Positions 22,760 to 30,063 of a DNA stretch of 39,955 bases are shown here, piece after piece. How positions within the stretch are numbered: position 1 is the stretch's first letter; every line of letters begins with the position of its first letter. This stretch comes from a virus, in the IMG/VR virus record IMGVR_UViG_3300007735_000719, positions 1 through 39,955 of that record; one strand, given 5' to 3'. Both the position numbers and the translations under genes were made by a program. Below the pieces are notes generated by a model. It did not search any database. It worked only from the letters and a program-made list of their open reading frames with translations, and was not told where the DNA came from.

Positions 22760-22934
22760 GGAAGAAATTATCCGGCTGGCGCGGGAATCTGAACTGCTCA
22801 CTACGACGGGGGGCTATCAGGTTTGGATGCCCGATAACCTTGAGGCATTTGCCGCCCTCATCGCCGCCGCCGAGCGCGAGGCGTGTGCGAAGATTTGCGC
22901 CGCGAAAATCCGCGAAAACGGGAGGCAGGGATGA
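22752..22934 (+). CDS. EIIRLA-family small protein, copy 2
   Basis: A 60-aa short member of the same family: MTKEEIIRLARESELLTTTG, then AALIAAAEREACAKICAAKI. The stretch coding for AAAEREACA is nearly identical in DNA to copy 1, pointing to duplication. It is shorter at the C-terminus than copies 1 and 3. ATGA overlap with the next gene at 22931. Confidence 0.72.
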   Translation: MTKEEIIRLARESELLTTTGGYQVWMPDNLEAFAALIAAAEREACAKICAAKIRENGRQG

Positions 22935-23389
22935 AACAGTTTGCACCGGGGTTTCGGGGTGGCAGTTATTCCGAAAGTGACGATCTGAACATGCAAATTG
23001 AGATGGTCAACGGTCAAGCATTCCTTGATCGTTGGGCTGGAGGCGGCTGGAAAAACATCAGCGTACACAAAACATACGACGACGCTTTGCGGGCGCGAAG
23101 CGAGATCGCGGCGAAAATTCGCGCAAGGGGGGGAGAAATGACGAGGGGAGAAATCATCCGGCTGGCCGAAGAGGCTGGATTTGAATTTGCACGGCTGTCC
23201 CCGGTTATGAACACGGAAATCGTCGAAATATGGCTTGCCGCCATGGCAAAATTCGCCGCCCTCGTCGCCGCCGCCGAGCGGGATGCGTGCGCGGCTGTTT
23301 GTCGCGAAGACTGGGTTGAATTGAAAGGTTGGGATATGGCGACGGCAGAGGCTATCCGCAAAGCAATCCGCGCAAGGGGGCAGGAATGA
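22931..23389 (+). CDS. Fused gene: small protein joined in frame to EIIRLA copy 3
   Basis: As read, 152 aa. The first 69 residues (MKQFAPGFRGGSYSESDDLN, then KTYDDALRARSEIAAKIRAR) look like a separate small protein. From Met70 (ATG at 23138) the sequence is a full EIIRLA-family member: MTRGEIIRLAEEAGFEFARL, ALVAAAERDACAAVCRED and AIRKAIRARGQE. A ribosome site (GGGGGAG) precedes ATG 23138. The G-run there has seven G, against six at the comparable junction at 22486-22499. With six G the first protein would end RGEK and stop in ATGA. Either a true fusion or a one-base length change. Confidence 0.65.
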   Translation: MKQFAPGFRGGSYSESDDLNMQIEMVNGQAFLDRWAGGGWKNISVHKTYDDALRARSEIAAKIRARGGEMTRGEIIRLAEEAGFEFARLSPVMNTEIVEIWLAAMAKFAALVAAAERDACAAVCREDWVELKGWDMATAEAIRKAIRARGQE

Positions 23390-23622
23390 GCATTGAAACA
23401 GGCGGGCCGGCGTTTCCGGTGCCCGACAGCCACGACGCCAACGGTCAGGTTCAGTACGGCGCCAACGGCATGACCCTGCGCGATTACTTCGCGGCCAAGG
23501 CGATGGTGGCATTTATTTCGGCGGCGGTTACGGTAGTGAAGCCATCTACTCTCGCCAAAACCGTGGCTTCGGCGGCGTACGAAATCGCGGACGAGATGCT
23601 GAAGAAAAGGGGGCAGGAATGA
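23386..23622 (+). CDS. Conserved small phage protein
   Basis: A 78-aa protein with the common phage pattern GGPAFPVPDSHDANGQVQYG, GMTLRDYFAAKAM, and a C-terminal helix ending EMLKKRGQE. Proteins of this pattern are widespread in phages of proteobacteria and have no assigned function. ATGA overlaps on both sides. Its last codons repeat the RGQE ending of the gene before, because the G-rich ribosome site is shared sequence. Confidence 0.75.
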   Translation: MSIETGGPAFPVPDSHDANGQVQYGANGMTLRDYFAAKAMVAFISAAVTVVKPSTLAKTVASAAYEIADEMLKKRGQE

Positions 23623-23777
23623 CCGATAGCGAGTTCATTCAGGCGCTGCTGTTCAAGGCGCCGATCTGTGCCGAGGCACCAGACCTCGACGACAAGCGCC
23701 GCGCGGCGCTGGACTGGCTGGGCGAGCGGTGGCTGCTGCACCCGGCCAACAGCCCGAAGAAGCGCGGCGATGAGTGA
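23619..23777 (+). CDS. Small hypothetical protein
   Basis: A 52-aa charged helical protein starting MTDSEFIQALLFKAPICAEA and ending SPKKRGDE. It starts with ATGA overlap after GGGGGCAGGA and overlaps the VRR-NUC start by eight bases (23770). Not recognised; the coupling on both sides supports it as a gene. Confidence 0.65.
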   Translation: MTDSEFIQALLFKAPICAEAPDLDDKRRAALDWLGERWLLHPANSPKKRGDE

Positions 23778-24039
23778 GGCCGTCATCGAGCAGTACCTGG
23801 TGAAGCGCGTTCGGGCCGCGGGCGGTGTGGCGTACAAGTTCGCCAGCCTGTCGCACCGGGGCGTCGCCGACCGCATCGTCTGCCTGCCCGGCCAGACGTG
23901 GTTCATCGAACTCAAAACAAAGGGCGGCCGGTTGTCGGAACTCCAGAAGGTGTTCGCCGACGACATGCGCCGGCTGGGCCAGAACTACACCGTGCTGTGG
24001 AGCAAGGAGGAGGTGGATGAATGGCTATCAAGTATCTAA
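23770..24039 (+). CDS. VRR-NUC domain nuclease
   Basis: An 89-aa stand-alone VRR-NUC domain of the PD-(D/E)XK group: VIEQYLVKRVRAAGGVAYKF, then GVADRIVCLPG (catalytic Asp) and WFIELKTKGGRLSELQ (Glu and Lys of the ExK motif), with Gln at the end of that segment. Phage VRR-NUC proteins are thought to act as Holliday-junction or structure-specific nucleases; that activity is known for some family members. It overlaps the methyltransferase gene by 19 bases. Confidence 0.9.
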   Translation: MSEAVIEQYLVKRVRAAGGVAYKFASLSHRGVADRIVCLPGQTWFIELKTKGGRLSELQKVFADDMRRLGQNYTVLWSKEEVDEWLSSI

Positions 24040-24965
24040 GCGTCTGTAGCGGCATTGAGGCCGCTACGGTCGCCTGGCACGAATTGGGATGGGAGCCGGT
24101 CGCGTTTTCGGAGATCGAATCGTTCCCCTGCAAGGTGCTGGCGCACCACTACCCGGACGTCCCCAACTGGGGAGACATGACCAAGTTCAAGGAATGGCCT
24201 GATGCAACAATTGATGCTCTTGTCGGAGGAACCCCCTGCCAGTCTTTCAGCGTCGCCGGACTGCGACAGGGACTTGAAGACCCACGCGGCGAACTCATGC
24301 TTACCTATCTTGCAATCGCTGCACGTTACCGGCCTAGATGGGTTATCTGGGAGAACGTCCCCGGTGTCCTGTCATCCAACGAAGGACGAGATTTTGGTGC
24401 CTTCCTCGGGGCGTTGGGGCAGCTGGGGTATGGGTGGGCCTACCGGGTGCTGGACGCTCAATGGTTCGGAGTGCCCCAGCGACGGCGCAGAGTCTTCGTT
24501 GTCGGCAGTCTTGCAGACCAGCGGAGTGCAGCCGCAGTTCTTTTTGAGCGCGAGAGCGTGCTCGGGCTTCCTGCGAAGGAGCGAAGCGAAAATGCACCCG
24601 ATGCTGGTCTGGGCGATGAAGTGCGCTGTCTCGGGTGCGGAGTGATGTGGCAGCCTGACGGTGGCCTAGAGTGCTGCCCGATGTGCGGGGCGCTGCAATC
24701 ATGGGCGGCGCAGACATGCGGAACCATTTCTGACGGCGCACATATGGGCGGCGGGCTGAACGGTCAGGATGCGACCAGCGGCAGACTGCTGGTGCATACC
24801 GGGTTCCCGCGCCGACTGACCCCGCTTGAATGCGAGCGCTTGCAGGGATTCCCGGACGGCTACACAGACATTCCCGGCGCGAAGGATGGCCCCAGATACA
24901 AGGCACTGGGCAACAGCATGGCGGTGCCGTGTATGCGTTGGATCGGAGAGCGGATATGCAACTGA
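24021..24965 (+). CDS. dcm: DNA cytosine-5 methyltransferase with zinc-ribbon insert
   Basis: A 314-aa C5 methyltransferase. Motif I is SVCSGIEAATVAW (7-19), motif IV GGTPCQSFSVAG with catalytic Cys73, motif VI ENVPG (111-115), motif VIII QRRRRVFVVG (153-162), motif IX RRLTPLECERLQGFP (264-278) and motif X YKALGNSMAVP (293-303). The target-recognition region is very short and carries four Cys, CLGCG (203, 206) and CCPMCG (218-223), which looks like a zinc ribbon. No cognate restriction enzyme is present. It probably shields phage DNA from host enzymes. AGGAGG lies ahead of ATG 24021. Confidence 0.93.
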   Translation: MAIKYLSVCSGIEAATVAWHELGWEPVAFSEIESFPCKVLAHHYPDVPNWGDMTKFKEWPDATIDALVGGTPCQSFSVAGLRQGLEDPRGELMLTYLAIAARYRPRWVIWENVPGVLSSNEGRDFGAFLGALGQLGYGWAYRVLDAQWFGVPQRRRRVFVVGSLADQRSAAAVLFERESVLGLPAKERSENAPDAGLGDEVRCLGCGVMWQPDGGLECCPMCGALQSWAAQTCGTISDGAHMGGGLNGQDATSGRLLVHTGFPRRLTPLECERLQGFPDGYTDIPGAKDGPRYKALGNSMAVPCMRWIGERICN

Positions 24966-26251
24966 GAACCTACCAGAAGGACGCCGCCCAGTTCCTGCGC
25001 TTGACCCCGCGCAGCATGGTGCTGGCGCCGGTCGGCGCCGGCAAGACCGCGACCGCGCTGACGGCCATGCAGGCGGCGCTGGCGGCCGGGCAGGTACGTC
25101 GGTGGCTGGTCGTCGCACCGAAGCGCGTGGTGACCGCTGTGTGGCCCGTGGAGGCGCCCATCTGGGCGCCCGGCATGACGGTCGCCCTGTCCATCGGCAC
25201 GCCGGCCCAGCGGCTGGCAGCGGTGCAGTCGGACGCGCAGGTCGTGGTGACCAACTACGACAACCTGCAATGGCTGGCGACGCAGCGGATGGACTTCGAC
25301 GGCGTGGTGTTCGATGAACTCACCCGGCTGAAGAACCCGTCCGGCAAGCGGTTCAAGGCGATTGCAAAGGCGCTGGCGCCGATACAGGTGCGGTGGGGTC
25401 TGACCGGGTCGTTCACGTCCAACGGGCTGGAGGATGTGTTCGGGCAGTGCAAGATCGTGGACGAGCACCTGCTCGGCCGCAGCAAGGGCGCGTTCCTGCA
25501 ACAGTACTTCTACTGCGTCAGCCGGGAGTACAACGACTGGGCGCCGGTGCCGGGCTCGTTGGAGAAGGTCATGGCCCGCATCAAGCCCGCCACCTTCGTG
25601 CTGGAAAACCGCGAGTACGCCGATACTTTGCCGCCTTGCCATACGGTCGCGGTGCGGATGCCGCTGGACGACCGCCAGCCATATGAGGATATGAAGTCCA
25701 AGTTCGTCGCGGAGTTCGGCGACGTCAAGGCGCTGGCGGTCAACGCAGGCACGGTGATCGGAAAGCTCCAGCAGATGTCCGCCGGGTTCGTCTACAGCAA
25801 CGGCGAGACGCACTGGTTCTCGCAACACAAGCTGGAACGGCTGGACGAAATACTTGCCGAAAACCAGTTCGCGCCTACAATAATCGTTTACAACTATCAG
25901 GCCGAACTGGCCGCGCTCAAGGCGCGGTACGGCGCTAGGGCGGTGACGCTGGACGATGATCGTGCAATCGAGCGATGGAACTGTGGCAAGGTGTCAATCC
26001 TGCTGCTGCACCCCAAGTCAGCCGGGCACGGGCTCAACCTGCAACACGGCGGGTCAAAGATGGTGTTCATGTCGCTGCCTTGGTCGCTGGAACTGTACGA
26101 GCAGACCATCGGCCGGCTGCACCGGAGCGGGCAAAAGCACGACGTTTGGATCTATGTCCTTCTGGCGGACAAGACGGTAGACGACAGCATCTGGCGTGCG
26201 CTGCACGACAAGCAAGACGTATCTAAATTGGCACTGGAGGCACTACGATGA
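24956..26251 (+). CDS. SNF2-type DNA helicase/translocase
   Basis: A 431-aa superfamily 2 helicase of the SNF2 group. Walker A is APVGAGKT (24-31), motif II VVFDELTR (117-124) with Asp120-Glu121, motif III GLTGSFTSNG (148-157), motif V KSAGHGLNLQ (354-363) and motif VI QTIGRLHRSGQ (383-393). The length is that of the short phage type. It overlaps the methyltransferase stop by ten bases. A role in replication, recombination or remodelling of protein-bound DNA is likely; its substrate is unknown. The last codons overlap a 58-aa gene by ATGA. Confidence 0.9.
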   Translation: MQLRTYQKDAAQFLRLTPRSMVLAPVGAGKTATALTAMQAALAAGQVRRWLVVAPKRVVTAVWPVEAPIWAPGMTVALSIGTPAQRLAAVQSDAQVVVTNYDNLQWLATQRMDFDGVVFDELTRLKNPSGKRFKAIAKALAPIQVRWGLTGSFTSNGLEDVFGQCKIVDEHLLGRSKGAFLQQYFYCVSREYNDWAPVPGSLEKVMARIKPATFVLENREYADTLPPCHTVAVRMPLDDRQPYEDMKSKFVAEFGDVKALAVNAGTVIGKLQQMSAGFVYSNGETHWFSQHKLERLDEILAENQFAPTIIVYNYQAELAALKARYGARAVTLDDDRAIERWNCGKVSILLLHPKSAGHGLNLQHGGSKMVFMSLPWSLELYEQTIGRLHRSGQKHDVWIYVLLADKTVDDSIWRALHDKQDVSKLALEALR

Positions 26252-26424
26252 ACCTGACATGGCGCGAGCTGCTCGCGAAGATGCCCGACATGGGCGAGAA
26301 CGAAATCAAAGAACTGCTGATGCAGGAGCATTCGTCCCGTCGCCGAACAACGGTTATCCTGCGCCTGCACCAACGGTTTTGTATGCTGCGCGCGGAGCGC
26401 GAGCGCCGTGAACTGTTGGCTTGA
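26248..26424 (+). CDS. Small hypothetical protein after the helicase
   Basis: A 58-aa helical basic protein: MNLTWRELLAKMPDMGENEI, then KELLMQEHSSRRRTTVILRL. It starts within the helicase stop (ATGA). It is the last well-supported plus-strand gene of block 2. Function unknown. Confidence 0.65.
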   Translation: MNLTWRELLAKMPDMGENEIKELLMQEHSSRRRTTVILRLHQRFCMLRAERERRELLA

Positions 26425-26647
26425 GTGCGACCACGGGCGCAGGCCGGGCTGGTGCCCGTACTGCGCCCTGCTAGCCGCGCCGGATGACCTCAATGAGGCC
26501 GATGGCGGCGGTGACCGCAGCGCCGATGGCCGGGATGAGGTCGGGGGCGACTTGGACGCCGAATCCGCCGGCGATAAGGGCGATGCCCCGCCAGGTGGAG
26601 GGTTCTTTAAGTCGGTCTACAACGTAGTTCATTTCCTGCCTCCATGA
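26408..26647 (+). CDS. Possible small zinc-knuckle ORF (doubtful)
   Basis: A GTG-started 79-aa frame. Its first 26 residues, with WLECDHGRRPGWCPYCALLA, look like a small Cys/His zinc knuckle. The remainder is Gly/Asp-rich and lies antisense to the well-supported small membrane gene at 26471-26632. Either a real short gene that overlaps the convergent gene, or a chance frame. I keep it at low confidence. Confidence 0.3.
   Translation: MNCWLECDHGRRPGWCPYCALLAAPDDLNEADGGGDRSADGRDEVGGDLDAESAGDKGDAPPGGGFFKSVYNVVHFLPP
26435..26468. promoter_or_regulatory. Hairpin in the convergent gap
   Basis: GGGCGCAG (26435-26442) pairs with CTGCGCCC (26461-26468), and ACGGGC/GCCCGT pair inside the loop region. 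It lies between the plus-strand stop at 26424 and the minus-strand stop at 26471. No T-run, so it is at most a weak bidirectional stop signal. Confidence 0.4.
26471..26632 (-). CDS. Small membrane protein, holin-like
   Basis: A 53-aa protein starting MNYVVDRLKEPSTWRGIALI and ending AAIGLIEVIRRG, with two short hydrophobic segments. Proteins with the pattern KEPSTWRGI...IGLIEVFRR are common next to phage lysins and are often annotated as holin. AGGCAGGAA lies before ATG 26632, which overlaps the endolysin stop as ATGA. It is the last gene of the late operon. Confidence 0.75.
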   Translation of the reverse strand: MNYVVDRLKEPSTWRGIALIAGGFGVQVAPDLIPAIGAAVTAAIGLIEVIRRG

Positions 26648-26973
26648 GCGATGCTGAAGTGGTTGCCGTCTGGTTTGCTAAAACGCCCGCCCCAACAGCA
26701 TTCCGGGCCGAGCGTTTCCCAGTACTCGCCGAGCGCTCGATAGTCCTCTGTCTGTGTCTTGTAGGTTCCGTCCTTGAACAGGTTCAAATCGATCGCCAGC
26801 CGCTCGCAGTGCAGGCTGTTGACGATGCCTTTGCCGGCAGCGGCGTTGAGCTTGGCCTGCTCCGGGCTGCGGTAGGCGTCGCCAAACGTGAGTTCGTAGC
26901 CGGTGTTGTAGGCGTACTCGATGAGCTTGCCGACGAGCCGGGTAAACAGGCGCTGTTTCTCGCCGAGCGTCAT
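26629..26973 (-). CDS. Endolysin, M15-type peptidase
   Basis: A 114-aa peptidoglycan peptidase of the M15 family (VanY/L-alanyl-D-glutamate type). The metal-binding pattern is SLHCERLAIDLNLF with His55 and Asp62, and GNHFSIAHG with His105. No signal peptide, so it needs a holin to reach the cell wall. The genes on both sides are holin-like. ATGA overlaps on both ends. The small size fits a single-domain enzyme. Confidence 0.9.
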   Translation of the reverse strand: MTLGEKQRLFTRLVGKLIEYAYNTGYELTFGDAYRSPEQAKLNAAAGKGIVNSLHCERLAIDLNLFKDGTYKTQTEDYRALGEYWETLGPECCWGGRFSKPDGNHFSIAHGGRK

Positions 26974-27218
26974 GGTTTGTCCGCCTTGGCGTCAAGCCGG
27001 TCGAAGATTTTGCCGAGCATGTCTTTGATCTCGTAGATGTCGCGGCGGTAGTCTTCTTTGAGGACGTAGGTGCGCGGCAGATCTTCGCGCAGCTTGCCCA
27101 AGTCGGTCTTCAGTTCTTTGACCGCGCTCCACATTTCCATTGCCAGCCAGCAAAGCAGGGTGATGAACGACCCCAGCAGGATGTTGATGATACCTTGCAC
27201 GTCGATCACCCAGTTCAC
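26970..27218 (-). CDS. Holin-like membrane protein
   Basis: An 82-aa protein with one N-terminal membrane helix (INILLGSFITLLCWLAMEMW, about 10-29) and a charged coiled-coil tail (AVKELKTDLGKLRED, EIKDMLGKIFDRLDAK). The arrangement resembles XhlA-type or class III holins. A strong AGGAGG precedes GTG 27218. Its stop overlaps the endolysin start, and it is separated from the virion genes by 49 bases. The holin role is inferred from topology and context. Confidence 0.7.
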   Translation of the reverse strand: MNWVIDVQGIINILLGSFITLLCWLAMEMWSAVKELKTDLGKLREDLPRTYVLKEDYRRDIYEIKDMLGKIFDRLDAKADKP

Positions 27219-27267
27219 AGCAGACCTCCTTATACCGCGCCGCGCGGCGGGGCGACATGGGAAAAAC

Positions 27268-30063
27268 TCACGGCTGAAGATTGTTCAGAATCTGACGCGG
27301 GGGTTCAGGAGCCAGAAAGTTCCTGACCCTCGGCGGGTTAACGCCGTAACCTTTTGCGCCGCCTGCAATGGCATCTTGAATCAGCTTGCGGGTGCTGCTT
27401 TCGTTCATGAGCGCCACCGCGATGTTGTGCGCCTGCTCTGTCCGGGCCATGCCGGACAAACGCCGGGTAATGGCATTCATCATGATTTCCCATGTGATGC
27501 CGACCGGCGCTTTTACTGACGGCATAGGCGACACGTCTAGCAGTTTTGATCCGACGCTTCTGCCTTTGCTTGCCAGTTCCGCAAACATCTGCCCGGATTG
27601 AATCTCTCGGCGGATGTCGGCAACGATCTGTTGAGCTTCCGGCAAATCGCGAACCAGTGTCGGCGCCAGCTTGTCAGGATCAACATTAAACTGATTTTGC
27701 AGCGTCCGCGCCTCGGCCGCTACAGTCTCGCCCGTCACCGGCAATGCTCTGGCGGTTTCCCTTGCGGTTTGCAGTGACTGTCTGGCCGCTTCCTGGCGCA
27801 ACTCAAGCTGCTCCCGCGTTGCCGCGCCGCGCTCTGTCACGGCTTTAACCTCGTCGGCTTTTTTCTGTGCGGCCGATGTGATCTGTTGACGGCCGGCAGG
27901 GATTTCCGTTTTCAGCTGCTCCAGCGTTTGCCGGACATCACCCTGCACCGCCGCCGCCGGCTGCCGACCGCCCAACGCACGCGCCTCCCGCTCGGCCGCA
28001 GTCAGCGCCGCCGTCTGCACGTCCACCGCGCCCTGCGCGGCGCCCTGCGCTCGGATCAGCGGCACGTCCAGACCACGGTCGCGCAGCGTCTGCAAAGTGC
28101 CGCCGTAGCGTTGCAGGAACTGTGCGTGCGCGCCTGAGTCAATGATGCCGTTCTTCACCACCGCCCGGCGGTAGGCGTCTTCAATGCCCTGCTGCATCAA
28201 ATCCATCGCCACCGGATTGTCGCCCAGCATGTCCATGAATCGATTCGCCTTGGTCACGCCGCTGCCGGAAACAGTTGGGCGAAAGTATTCATCCACTACA
28301 CGCTCCAGCGGAATGACGGGCTCGCCATTACGGTCGGCCAGAAAACGCTGGTTCAGCCTGCCCGTGCGAAACGGCACAACGTATGTGGACTTGTAAAACT
28401 CAACGGCGGCGTTATCTAGCGCCTTTAACTCGGCCGGCACCAGCTCATCCGGGAATGACTGTATTTTCTCGTCTAGCGCCTTTCGCAATTGCACCAGATT
28501 GGCTTTCTTGGCTCTTAGCTCGGGGTTGTCGGCGATCCGACGCAAGTCCTTATTGATGGCCTCGCGGGCGTTAATCAAGTCTTGCCAATTTGCGACCGCC
28601 TGCCGTTGCGGCGCTGTGGCGGCGCCGCCGTACATAGCCGAAAACGGCGATGGCGCCTCGGGGGGCACCGGGCGCAGCTTGGTCAGCGCGGTTGCAATTT
28701 TCGGGATGTCCTCCGGCTTGAACCCGGCTTCCGCGATGATCTGATCTGCCTTTTGAACAAAATCATCCACCGGCAGCCCAGTGACGTCAGCCCCAGCTTC
28801 GCGCACCTCGTCAAACTTCGCTTTGACCGCTGTCAGCGCCGCCGACTCTTTTGCCCTGGCCTGCTGGCGCAGCCCAGCCCCCAATGCCGTCACGTCGCGC
28901 TCGGGCAGCGCCGCGCCCACTTCGGCTTGCCGCGCGGTTTCAATCGCGCCACGCTCCGCAGCCGCCGCTTCCGCCACACCAGCCGCGCGTTGCTGGGCCT
29001 GCGCCAGCGCGTCGCGGGCGGCCGTAATCTCGGCCATACCTGCCTGTTCGGCCTGAGCCCGCTGTTGCGCTGTCAGCGTTTTGTTCGCCGCAAGGTTTCG
29101 GCGCAGCATCTGCAAGCGATCTTCGGCGTGCGACACCATCTGCCGGCCTTGCAGCACTGCGGCCTGCGCTTCGCGCTCGGCGACCTGCTGGGCGCCCAAC
29201 AGCCGATTCCGCGACGACAGCGCCCGCTCCGACGCAATGTCCGCATAGCGGTTGATGACTTCGCCTTGATTGACGCGCTTTGCTGCGTCAACGAATCCGG
29301 CCAGCACGGGCTTGTTCAGAATGACAGCAATTTCTTCCAGCGTCCTGCCCTGCCCTAAAAGTTGCAGCGCCTGCTGCATCGCCTGCTCATCGTTAGCAAA
29401 CGCCTGCTGGATCGTGCGGTTCACAATCGCCTGCTGCCCGCCAGCGAGGTAAGGCTCCGCTACAGAAAAAACCCGTCGAGCGACGGGCGTTGCCACAGCT
29501 TTAACAGTTGGGCCAATTACCGGCAACAGCGCGCCGGCCCCGCCGCCGACCATTGCGCCGGACAAGGGGTCGTCCGTGGCAAGCGGCCCCGAGACTATGC
29601 CGGTGGCCCCGCCACCCAGCATCCGCTGAAGTGGCCCTAACCTCCGCCCAAACCCAGCGGACTGTAGGGCGGGCATCAGGTAGTTCGCGGCGCCGGCCGG
29701 CAACAGCGCGCCGGCGCCCCGCACCAGCATGTTGGCCGCGCCGACGGCCGGAACCGTTTCTCCGGCAAACCTGCCAAAGGAGCTATACCCCGAGGTTGGG
29801 TCGTAGCCAAAGTTCTGCTGTAGCTGTTGCAGGTTCTTTGCCCGTTGGGCCTCGGCGCTTTCGGGTGTCTCGACGCCAATAATGCGGTTTAGGCGTGTGC
29901 CTACATTGCCAAGCCCCTGCACGAAACCGCCCGCCAGGTTCCCGAACGCGCCGACGGCTTCCGTCAAATAATCGCCGGCCGAGGACGTGTAGCCTTCTGA
30001 AGGCGTTGGCGCCGATGATGCAAAAAGATCTCTGGGCTGTTCAGCAAATAAATCTCTAGGCAT
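27268..30063 (-). CDS. Large internal virion protein
   Basis: A 931-aa protein. The N-terminus MPRDLFAEQPRDLFASSAPT is followed by Gly/Ala-rich, possibly membrane-active segments (about 35-200) and then long charged coiled coils full of Ala, Gln and Arg (about 280-420 and 690-800). This composition is typical of ejection proteins of short-tailed phages, which leave the head with the DNA and form a conduit across the periplasm. I start at ATG 30063, overlapping the preceding stop as TGATG; the GTG at 30066 is an alternative. No enzyme motif found. Confidence 0.8.
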   Translation of the reverse strand: MPRDLFAEQPRDLFASSAPTPSEGYTSSAGDYLTEAVGAFGNLAGGFVQGLGNVGTRLNRIIGVETPESAEAQRAKNLQQLQQNFGYDPTSGYSSFGRFAGETVPAVGAANMLVRGAGALLPAGAANYLMPALQSAGFGRRLGPLQRMLGGGATGIVSGPLATDDPLSGAMVGGGAGALLPVIGPTVKAVATPVARRVFSVAEPYLAGGQQAIVNRTIQQAFANDEQAMQQALQLLGQGRTLEEIAVILNKPVLAGFVDAAKRVNQGEVINRYADIASERALSSRNRLLGAQQVAEREAQAAVLQGRQMVSHAEDRLQMLRRNLAANKTLTAQQRAQAEQAGMAEITAARDALAQAQQRAAGVAEAAAAERGAIETARQAEVGAALPERDVTALGAGLRQQARAKESAALTAVKAKFDEVREAGADVTGLPVDDFVQKADQIIAEAGFKPEDIPKIATALTKLRPVPPEAPSPFSAMYGGAATAPQRQAVANWQDLINAREAINKDLRRIADNPELRAKKANLVQLRKALDEKIQSFPDELVPAELKALDNAAVEFYKSTYVVPFRTGRLNQRFLADRNGEPVIPLERVVDEYFRPTVSGSGVTKANRFMDMLGDNPVAMDLMQQGIEDAYRRAVVKNGIIDSGAHAQFLQRYGGTLQTLRDRGLDVPLIRAQGAAQGAVDVQTAALTAAEREARALGGRQPAAAVQGDVRQTLEQLKTEIPAGRQQITSAAQKKADEVKAVTERGAATREQLELRQEAARQSLQTARETARALPVTGETVAAEARTLQNQFNVDPDKLAPTLVRDLPEAQQIVADIRREIQSGQMFAELASKGRSVGSKLLDVSPMPSVKAPVGITWEIMMNAITRRLSGMARTEQAHNIAVALMNESSTRKLIQDAIAGGAKGYGVNPPRVRNFLAPEPPRQILNNLQP

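Noticed and set aside
24860-25828. Long minus-strand ORF opposite the SNF2 helicase
   Set aside because: The helicase frame has full motifs; the opposite frame is Arg/His/Leu-rich without any motif and is a by-product of codon bias.
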